The position numbers were made by a program, and so were the translations under genes. From positions 168,528 to 232,527 of the forward strand of contig NZ_VNIB01000002.1 of assembly GCF_008124615.1 (NCBI RefSeq): a stretch of DNA of 64,000 nucleotides. Reading direction: 5' to 3'. Source of the stretch: Geothermobacter ehrlichii (GTDB taxonomy: Bacteria; Desulfobacterota; Desulfuromonadia; Desulfuromonadales; Geothermobacteraceae). Shown piece by piece: positions 35,548 through 43,900 of the stretch. The stretch's first letter is position 1. Each line of letters opens with the position of its first letter. The notes under the pieces are model-generated. The model ran no database searches, had not been told where the DNA came from, and saw only the letters and a list, made by a program, of their open reading frames with translations.

Positions 35548-37071
35548 ATGGAGCGCATTCTTTTTGCCTGGGTGGGGATGAACGACCTGAAGGCTTCAAG
35601 GGGAGAGGCGGATGGTCAAATGGGGCCCATTGCCAGGGTGGCGACGGAGATGACGTTTTCGCGTCTGGTGCTGCTCGACAATTATGGGCCGGCGGAGAAT
35701 GTTGCCGATTATGTGGCCTGGCTGGAGAGGCAGTGCGGGCTTCCAGTTGAGCTGGTTTCCGTCGAACTGCCAAGTCCGGTTGATTTTGCTGCCATCTATG
35801 TTGCAGCCCGTGATCAGGTGGACAAGGTCCTGACGCAGGAGAGGATGGAGCGACGCGAGGTTGTGCCGGTTTTTCACCTGAGTCCCGGCACGCCGGCCAT
35901 GGCGGCGGTCTGGATCTTGCTCGCCAAGGGCCCGTTCGCCGAGGCCGAACTTGTCCAGGCGTCCCGGGAAAAGGGCGTGGAGAGTGTCGAAATGCCCTTC
36001 AACATCTTCGCCGAGTATGTCCCGGATACGATTGCCGGGGCCGATCGTCGCCTGATGAGGCTGAGTGCGCATTACGACCTGGCAGCAGAGCCGGAAACAC
36101 ACGGCATTGTCGGCCAGAGCAAAATCATCAGGAAGCTGGTCATCCAGGCCCGCCTGGTGGCGGCTCGGGATGTGCCAGTCCTTCTCGAAGGCGAAACAGG
36201 AACCGGCAAGGAGCTGTTTGCGCGCTTTATTCACCGCGAAAGTCGCCGGTCAGAAAAGCGGTTTCTGGCGGTCAATTGTGGCGCCATCCCCCGAGAGCTG
36301 TTTGAGTCGGAGTTTTTCGGCTACGTCAGAGGGGCTTTTTCCGGTGCGAACAGAGAGCATCCGGGGTATTTCGAGCAGGCCGACGGCGGGACCCTGTTCC
36401 TGGATGAGATCGGCGAGCTGCCGGCCGATGCCCAGGTCAAGATTCTGCGGGTTCTGAACGATGGCGTGGTGCGTCGTATCGGGGATGCCAAAGACCGGCA
36501 GGTCAATGTCCGCATCATTGCCGCCACCAACAGGAATCTGCTCACGGAGGTGTCGCAGGGGCGTTTTCGTTCGGATCTGTTCTACCGCCTGGCCGTTGCC
36601 GTACTTCGGCTGCCGCCTCTGCGTGAGAGAGAAGGGGATATCCATCTTCTGCTCGAACACATGCTGACCCAGGTCAACCGGGAACTGGGCAAGGAGCCTG
36701 GCTACAAGCAGAAGAAATTTTCTATCAACGCAAAGAATATTATGCTGCGGCACACCTGGCCAGGCAACGCCCGGGAGATGTACAATACCGTGTTGCGGAT
36801 CTGTGTCTGGTGCCAGGAGGAGGTGATTCAGGAGGAGGACGTGCGCCAGGCACTTCTTCCTGGCACAACCGAGGACAAAAATGATATTCTGTCCCAACCT
36901 TTGGGGGGAGGGTTCAATATCCAGGAATTACAAGCCTTTTTGACTTCCCACTACATCAGGAGAGCCCTTGACGAAGCCGGCGGCAACAAGCGCCGCGCCG
37001 CCGCCTTGCTGGGGCTGAAGAACTACCAGACGCTCAATAACTGGATTGCCAAGTATGGGGTCGAGGTGTAA
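35548..37071 (+). CDS. RtcR-like CARF-sigma54 activator
   Basis: 507 residues. N-terminal CARF-type sensor (about 1-175; VFHLSPGTPAMAAVWILLAK is the RtcR/CARF ligand-loop signature), a sigma-54 AAA domain (Walker A GETGTGKE near 215, GAFSGA loop near 262, Walker B GTLFLDEIGE, arginine finger region FRSDLFYRL) and a Fis-type HTH (GGNKRRAAALLGLKNYQTLNNWI). RtcR senses 2',3'-cyclic-phosphate-ended RNA and activates rtcBA; here no rtcB or rtcA is adjacent and the divergent target is an ARPP-1 gene. Start 35548 follows GGGAG. Confidence 0.9.
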   Translation: MERILFAWVGMNDLKASRGEADGQMGPIARVATEMTFSRLVLLDNYGPAENVADYVAWLERQCGLPVELVSVELPSPVDFAAIYVAARDQVDKVLTQERMERREVVPVFHLSPGTPAMAAVWILLAKGPFAEAELVQASREKGVESVEMPFNIFAEYVPDTIAGADRRLMRLSAHYDLAAEPETHGIVGQSKIIRKLVIQARLVAARDVPVLLEGETGTGKELFARFIHRESRRSEKRFLAVNCGAIPRELFESEFFGYVRGAFSGANREHPGYFEQADGGTLFLDEIGELPADAQVKILRVLNDGVVRRIGDAKDRQVNVRIIAATNRNLLTEVSQGRFRSDLFYRLAVAVLRLPPLREREGDIHLLLEHMLTQVNRELGKEPGYKQKKFSINAKNIMLRHTWPGNAREMYNTVLRICVWCQEEVIQEEDVRQALLPGTTEDKNDILSQPLGGGFNIQELQAFLTSHYIRRALDEAGGNKRRAAALLGLKNYQTLNNWIAKYGVEV

Positions 37072-37107
37072 CTGGTACGCCTGTTGCTGAAACCCAGGAG
37101 GAATGCC

Positions 37108-37995
37108 GTGCCGGGAATGTCTTTCGAGTTATTACGCCAGTGGTCTTCGGAGATCTGTGATTTGTGTAGCGCTACTGACGATGCTCTGAAGAGTGGCGAT
37201 GCAATATCTGCCGCCGTCAAGATGAGAGGTATTGCGGATTGGGTAGTTCGCGAAGCTTATGCTGCATGGAGCCTCAAGCTGCCGGTTCAGCAGAGCCTTT
37301 TCGATTTGGTGAGCAACACGGCTTTCAGGGACCATCTGTCACCCCTTATTGAAAACAAGTTGCACCGGATAAGAAAGTTGGGTAACCGGGGAGCACACAA
37401 TGAGGCTGTTCCTGGCAACGATGCTTTTAAGGTCTGGAATGACTGTCTTGAGGTTGTTCGGTGGTTTTACCTGAATGTTTTTGTGGCAAGAAGGTTGGCA
37501 GAAGGGGGGCCGATTTTTGAGCGCCCCGAGAAAGAAAGCCCAAAATGTTCGAACCCGGCAGACCAGACCGGTGACACGGACAAGGTTAACAAGACTCATG
37601 TCGACGGTGTTGGTGAGAATGGGGAGGTTCCCATGGTGACATTTCCTCACGCCAACAATTCTTCGGTTGATGTCAGGACTTTTGTTGAACGGTGGCGGCG
37701 CAAGTTTGAAGAGCCGGATTCCCCCTATCGTTGGGAGGAGGCAGTGCCGAGACTGAACGCTGTCGTGGATTACCAGACACAATTGAAGAATGGCCGTCGC
37801 TACAGCCTGGATGTTCTTTGCCGCGAGATTGTTCCGGAATCTTACCGCAATACAATGCAGGCGACAAATGATTTCATGGATATCAACTCTAGGGCTCTTG
37901 AGCGTTGCATAGTGGTGAATCATTTGACGGGTCAAAGGGTTCAGGGGGCGAGATTGACCAATTTTGCAAAAGATTTTTTGGAAGTAAGGACTTGA
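37108..37995 (+). CDS. DUF4145-domain protein
   Basis: 295 residues. Residues 1-125 form a DUF4145-type helical domain ending KLHRIRKLGNRGAHN, as found at the N-terminus of HsdR and other nucleases. A low-complexity linker (about 140-185) leads to a second domain with no recognised motif. GTG 37108 is six bases after AGGAGG and is preferred to ATG 37117. It starts 36 bp after the RtcR-like gene, so it may share its transcript. Confidence 0.65.
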   Translation: MPGMSFELLRQWSSEICDLCSATDDALKSGDAISAAVKMRGIADWVVREAYAAWSLKLPVQQSLFDLVSNTAFRDHLSPLIENKLHRIRKLGNRGAHNEAVPGNDAFKVWNDCLEVVRWFYLNVFVARRLAEGGPIFERPEKESPKCSNPADQTGDTDKVNKTHVDGVGENGEVPMVTFPHANNSSVDVRTFVERWRRKFEEPDSPYRWEEAVPRLNAVVDYQTQLKNGRRYSLDVLCREIVPESYRNTMQATNDFMDINSRALERCIVVNHLTGQRVQGARLTNFAKDFLEVRT

Positions 37996-38262
37996 AAGAT
38001 AAACAATTCGTTTTGGCTGTTTTGTTTTTGTCTGTGCGGCCTGAAATTAATAAGATGATAAGAACAAGCACTGTTTATTGTTTGTTTTGATTCATGTGAA
38101 ATGAAATTAAATCGTATGTTTTCTAGTTGTCGAAAATAAGTTATTGAACATGGCGGTTAGAGTATGTAGATAAGTATTATATTGTGTGCCAATTAGTGTT
38201 TTTGAAATTATTTGTCTTGTGTTGTTCTTTTTTTTGTGAACTAAAAAGGTTGAGATTAGGGG
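37996..38262. other. AT-rich intergenic stretch
   Basis: About 270 bp, very AT-rich, with no supported gene. It holds the control region of the AAA/PLD unit; no single promoter stands out among many AT words. The composition break marks a junction between separately acquired modules. Confidence 0.4.
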
Positions 38263-39936
38263 ATGATTGGAAGGATAATTGCTCTGACAATAGAAAACTT
38301 TAAGGGCATCTCAGACCCTGTGCGGATTGAATTTGCGCCTATTACACTTCTTTTTGGAGCTAATAGCGCAGGGAAAAGCACCATTATCCAAGCATTACAT
38401 TATATGCGAGAAATTCTTGAGCATGGAAATTTGGATGCTGATAACTCTTCTTGGGCAGGTGAAACTTTAGACTTCGGTGGTTTTAGGTCGTTGGTGAATG
38501 GTCACGATCTTTATAAATCCATCAGAATTAGGATAGATTTTACTTGCGATTCAAGTTTTTTTAAAGTTTATCCGGCGTTTCCTTTTAGGGGAATAGATCC
38601 AGAACAAGTCGAAGTATGTGATATACGCACAGAATATTATGATTCTTGGTTTTCATTTCATTATTTTTTTGAAATAGAAGTTTCATGGGACTTTGCAAGT
38701 TCATCTCCGTGCATGAGCCGCATATCAAGTGGGCTTTTTGATGAAAAAATTGCAGATATTGTCCGAACTGATAAGCAAGTTTATTTTGATGGCGTGCAGC
38801 CAGGTTTTGATGAATTTCTTAAATATGTCAATTTCAGTCATGAAGTATTCTGTTCATACGGCGATAGTTTTTTACAGGACCTTGTTGCAGGTCTGTTGCC
38901 TGATGATTTTTTGGCGGGGAAGAGCGATGTAGGAATTCCCGCCACCTTATGTTGTAGTCCGCCTACTTTGTGGGACGATAATCTAAGCTTTGATGTTGAG
39001 TTCATCGAAGAGTTGCTGCGTGGTTACAGTGAGGTCGGAAAGGCTGATGCTCTAAGAAGAATTCTCCAATTTGAAAGCTATCTTACTCAACTCATCAGGG
39101 GTCCCGCAGACATCCTGCTTGAAATTTTGCAGGGTATGGCCTATGTGGGACCTATCCGAAAAACACCCGAACGTTACTTCGTCCCTCGCAAAACCAGTGA
39201 CCCGGCACGATGGGCTACCGGTCTTGCGGCGTGGGACAAGCTCTTTTTGGCGGATCAGGAGTTTATCGATGAATTGAATCGATGGCTTGCCGAACCTGAA
39301 AGATTGGGGGTCGGTTACAAGGTTGAAGCCAGGCGCTTTCGGGAAATCGATTCAGACCACGAAATCTGGTCCCTTGTGGATTCGACTGGAGAGGTCGGTC
39401 TGGCCTCAATTCTGAAAACAATTCAGAAGGACACCCCTGAAAAAAAGGAATTGTCTCTTTTGGATTTGAGGCGTGGTTGCAATGTTCTTCCCCATGATAT
39501 CGGCATTGGCATTTCCCAAATGATGCCGGTACTGATTGCCGCCTTAGATAATAGAGTTGGAATTGCCGCTATCGAGCAACCTGAACTACATGTTCATCCT
39601 GGACTTCAATGTCGTCTTGCCGATTTATTTATTTTATCTGCATTGAGGAGTTCTTATTCTCAGTCACAAAAACCTGATTACGGACAAACACAATTTCTGC
39701 TGGAGACTCATAGTGAACATCTTCTACTTCGTTTGTTAAGAAGGATCCGCGAGACTACCGATGGAACTCTCCCTGAGTGGCATTGTGGGCTGAAGCCGGA
39801 GCATCTGAGCATAAATTTCATTGACTTCAAAAATGGGAAACACAGTGTCCGCAGGTTGCAGGTCAGTGATGATGGAGATTCACTTGGTGATTGGCCGGAT
39901 GGGTTCTTTGAGGAGCGCGCGGAGGAGCTTTTCTGA
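38263..39936 (+). CDS. SMC/OLD-like AAA ATPase (DUF3696 type)
   Basis: 557 residues. An ABC-like P-loop near 33 (FGANSAGKST) after LTIENFKGI, a long insert, then Walker B in AAIEQPELHVHP and the H-loop QFLLETHSEHLLLRLLRRI. The end DGDSLGDWPDGFFEERAEEL is typical of DUF3696-containing ATPases. No Toprim domain is present, unlike OLD/GajA. The stop shares its last base with the start of the next gene, so the two are translationally coupled. Defence systems often pair such an ATPase with a nuclease. Confidence 0.88.
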   Translation: MIGRIIALTIENFKGISDPVRIEFAPITLLFGANSAGKSTIIQALHYMREILEHGNLDADNSSWAGETLDFGGFRSLVNGHDLYKSIRIRIDFTCDSSFFKVYPAFPFRGIDPEQVEVCDIRTEYYDSWFSFHYFFEIEVSWDFASSSPCMSRISSGLFDEKIADIVRTDKQVYFDGVQPGFDEFLKYVNFSHEVFCSYGDSFLQDLVAGLLPDDFLAGKSDVGIPATLCCSPPTLWDDNLSFDVEFIEELLRGYSEVGKADALRRILQFESYLTQLIRGPADILLEILQGMAYVGPIRKTPERYFVPRKTSDPARWATGLAAWDKLFLADQEFIDELNRWLAEPERLGVGYKVEARRFREIDSDHEIWSLVDSTGEVGLASILKTIQKDTPEKKELSLLDLRRGCNVLPHDIGIGISQMMPVLIAALDNRVGIAAIEQPELHVHPGLQCRLADLFILSALRSSYSQSQKPDYGQTQFLLETHSEHLLLRLLRRIRETTDGTLPEWHCGLKPEHLSINFIDFKNGKHSVRRLQVSDDGDSLGDWPDGFFEERAEELF

Positions 39937-40829
39937 TGTTGAAGGAATATGCCCTTGAACCGGATTGTTTGAAGGAATGGTCTACCTTTCGGTACCTCAT
40001 TGAAAATTTCGGAGTCCCCCAAGGCCGCCTTATTGCTGAGTTCCCCAAAAAGTGGCTGCGAATGGTTTATGAATCCTGCGGCTCTTTTTCATTTCAGCAG
40101 AAACAAAAGCTTCAAATTGAGCTGACAAGAATAAAGAAGTATGGGCTTTGCAAAACATCCCGCCCGTATGATGGCGAATTGGAATGGTTGGAGAATGCTT
40201 TCAGACAACAGGCCGAAAATCCATTCCATGCCATTATCGCCAGTGAGGCAGTCCCGGAGAATCATGTGTTGGCAGCAGAGGAGGTTTCAGCAGTTGACCC
40301 GCTCTGGAATGTACAAAGAACCAAGGTCGTCCCGAGAAGAGCCGACGATATGGCCTTGGCGGTAAGCAAGTTTTTGTCTATAGCAAAGCATATTATTTTT
40401 GTTGATCCGCATTTTGGCCCGGAAAACTCTCGATATCGTAGAGCGTTTCGGGCTTTTTTGCAGGTAGCAACCCAAAACCGGAATGCTGGAATGCCCCTCG
40501 TGGAGGTTCATACCTCGGCAAAGTCGACGAAAGAGTTCTTTCGTCAGGAATGTCAAAATAAACTTACAAGGCTTATTCCTGCCGGCCTGACAGTTCGATT
40601 TGTGAGGTGGGCAGCTAGAGATGGGGGGCAGCCGCTGCATAATCGTTACATTTTGACTGACGTTGGGGGCGTTTCTTTCCAGCATGGCTTGGATGAGGGG
40701 CGAGATGGTGAAACTGATGATGTCGCATTGCTCGACCAGCAAAACTATCAGCAACGGTGGTCTGAGTATGCCGGTGAAAATCCCGCCTTTGATTTGGCAG
40801 AAGAGCCGTTTGTCCTGAGCAGTGATTAA
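39936..40829 (+). CDS. PLD-like nuclease-fold partner protein
   Basis: 297 residues. Residues 130-290 look like one phospholipase-D/HKD half: HIIFVDPHFGP, then HNRYILTDVGG near 235 (H-x-R/K-x4-D pattern) and DDVALLD. The N-terminal 120 residues are helical and unassigned. A PLD half-site would act as a dimer. Coupled to the upstream ATPase by a TGATG overlap. It could be the effector of the pair. No named system was recognised with confidence. Confidence 0.65.
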   Translation: MLKEYALEPDCLKEWSTFRYLIENFGVPQGRLIAEFPKKWLRMVYESCGSFSFQQKQKLQIELTRIKKYGLCKTSRPYDGELEWLENAFRQQAENPFHAIIASEAVPENHVLAAEEVSAVDPLWNVQRTKVVPRRADDMALAVSKFLSIAKHIIFVDPHFGPENSRYRRAFRAFLQVATQNRNAGMPLVEVHTSAKSTKEFFRQECQNKLTRLIPAGLTVRFVRWAARDGGQPLHNRYILTDVGGVSFQHGLDEGRDGETDDVALLDQQNYQQRWSEYAGENPAFDLAEEPFVLSSD

Positions 40830-40944
40830 GGTTTGACAGGGGCCGTTGCACTTTGTCGATAAGGGCTAGTTCGTCGGTTGTGATCCAATAAATACAAGCA
40901 TTGCACTTTTATCAGGGTATGGCAGGACAGATGAGGAGGGTATC

Positions 40945-43900
40945 ATGATATCTGAAATCCAAGTCGGTGCCAATTATGAGTTGGATGGAGTGGGACCCGT
41001 CAAGATTACCAAAATTGAGGAGGGCTATATCGAGTTTGAAGAACAGGACGGCTGCCTCACGTCAATGTCGCGAGAAGAATTTCTGGCGTTGCTGGTTTCT
41101 GATCAGGGTAAAATTCAGAACTCGTCCCGGTTCAATCCTTCCAACAGGGAAAGCCCTCCTGACAATCAGGCCCTTCCTATTGTTGCTGAACAATCCACAA
41201 ACCAATACCAGATGTCGCCCCAAGGCAAGTCCTTGCCAGGCGAACAGAAGCAGGACCAAGTCGTCCCTGAAGATGTGAATTTTGTGAGGGGCGGGAACGC
41301 CGATCCTCATGGTGTTTCTTTTGAAAAGAAAACGACATCGGGATTTGCTTTCGATTCGCTTGAGTCTGTCCGCAAGAAACTCATCGACCTGACGAACCGT
41401 AATACCCTGCTCAATTATCGGCACCCCAAGGCAAGTTGCCTCCGAATAATCGATGAGTTGCCAAACCAGATTGTCGAGCGACTTCGGGCCGGCAAGGAAT
41501 TTACTTTTATCCCCGTTCCAGAGCCAACAGAAGCAGAATTAATTGTGGCCGGATATGTGGAAGTTGATCCCGTAACGGGGCAAAAAAAATATATTTCTTT
41601 TCCAGGTGCCGAAGAATGGGCGAAACATATCGGGCTGCAAACTTCATATGAACTCCCGAAAAGGGAAACGGAGGAGCTGGGAGAACGGAGACACCAGGAT
41701 TCCAAGTTGCAGACTCTGATGTATGCGCCTGAACTGGAGGCGCGTTGTCGCAGTATTCGTAGCAAAGCTGAAACGGCCATAGAGGAAAGTGGTGCCAATA
41801 TCCTGTATCTGACAATCGGATTTCTCGAATGGTATGAAAGCCGCGATTCAGACGTCGTCCGAAGAGCACCTCTTTTTACTTTGCCCGTTAGGATGGAGAA
41901 AAAAGAGTTCGACAGTGGGGCATCGACCTTTCGTTATACGATTGTCTTGAAGGATGATGGTCTGTTGACGAATATCCCATTGCGGGAGAAATTGGCCAAT
42001 GATTTCGGTTTGAGGCTACCCGAGATAGATGAAGAAATAACCCCCGAAGACTATTTCGAAAAAATATCCCAAACTATCATCAAAAGCATGCCTCGCTGGA
42101 AAATTCGCCGCCAGGCAACTCTGGCCTTGCTGAATTTCTCCAAACAGGTCATGTATGCCGACTTGGACCCGGCGAGATGGCCCAAGGGCGCATCTCTTGA
42201 AGAACATCCGATTGTACGTCAATTTTTTTCCTCGTCTGGGACAGAACATTGCCCGGCCGACTTCGGTTATTCACCTGAATATCCCATTGATGACATCCAG
42301 GGTGTTCATAAAAAGTTCCCACTTGTATATGAGGCAGACAGCTCCCAGCACAGTGCTTTAATCGATGCCCTTGAAGGGAACAACCTTGTCATCGAAGGAC
42401 CTCCCGGATCAGGCAAGTCGCAAACGATTACCAACCTGATTGCCGCTTCGATTGCAAATGGAAAGAAAGTGCTTTTCGTTGCTGAGAAAATGGCTGCTCT
42501 CGAAGTTGTCAAAGACAGGTTGGACAAGGTTGGACTAGGGGATTTTTGTCTCGAGCTTCATAGCCATAAAACACAAAAACAAAAAATTCTTTCTGATCTT
42601 GAGTCGAGGATCAACAAAAGTGGCACATATCGTGATCCTGCCGACATAGAAATCGACATTGCACGCTATGAGGATCTCAAAAACAAACTGAGAAACTATG
42701 TCGAGGTCGTCAACAGCCACTGGCGAAATACGGGACTGTCAATCCATGAAATTCTCAATAGGGCAACACGCTACAGGAGACAGTTGGAAATTGATCCGGA
42801 TCAGTTCTCAATTCACTGGATCAATGGTGAGAATTTGACGCCCGTCAGGCAGAAGGAACTCGCTGACAATCTGGAAATGCTTGTATCGATCCACAAACAG
42901 GTTTCAGATCAGTCTCCGACAGGAGAGATTGACAGCCATTACTGGTTTGGCGTTTGTAATCATAATCTCTTTGGACATCAGATCGAATCTCTTTGTTCCT
43001 TTTTGAAGGAATGGACCGATGCCTTGGCTGATCTCAAGGATTTCTGGGAACAGCAGGCAAAAAAAATTTCCATTCCTGATCAATCTGAAATTTCCTTTTC
43101 TCAGATAGAGGCTCACATTGATGGTTTGCGGAAACTGCCCGAATTGCGTGGTGGCGAGCCATTGAGTTGTCTGCCTGCATTATCAGAGGTGTTTGAAGAA
43201 TTTAGAGTCTTTTGTGGCAATTATAAGAATATTCACATGCAGATCGAAACATTAAGCGGCTCCCTGAAGGAAGAGACTATCGATGATCCATGGTCTGTAC
43301 GGGCTTTGGGTGAGGCATTGGAGTCTCTCACGGCGGTGAATTGTTCAGGGAGGATGACACTGCATGAACTCAATGAGGAGTGCGGGCTACTTGAGCATCT
43401 TGCCGAGGTCGCCTGCAAACTGGAGGCAGGATTTCAGAAAATCAGGCCCAGTATTCCCAATACCCTTGCTTCGGTTTTTGAATTGTCCAGTAATGGAGTT
43501 AGGGAATTTCAAACATTTATTTCATTGATTTCCAGATTGCCGACTGAGCTGTGGAGAAGTCGGGCGGCTTTATATGATGATGACGATCTGGATCCTCTTC
43601 TAGAGCAACTCGCCTCGAGGTTGGAGGTGCTGACGCCGCTCCACAAAAAATTGTCTGAAATTTATGACCTTCACCGATTGCCACCATTTGAAATTCTGGC
43701 TGCGGATTGGGAAACTTTCAGAGGCGGCGGTTTGTTCCGAATATTCTCATCCAGATGGCGAGCCGCTCGGAAGGCACTATTGTCACTGGGGTCTTCCGTT
43801 CGGGTTGACAAGAAAAACGTTCTTGGGCTTGTTCCAGAGCTGCTGGAGTACGTCAAAGGAATTGACGAGATTTCGGCGCTGAACCAAAAGGAACCATTGC

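Noticed and set aside
35548-37071. rtcBA RNA-repair operon
   Set aside because: No RtcB ligase or RtcA cyclase gene is present next to the RtcR-like regulator.
38263-40829. Gabija (GajA/GajB)
   Set aside because: The ATPase lacks a Toprim domain and the partner is not a UvrD-like helicase.
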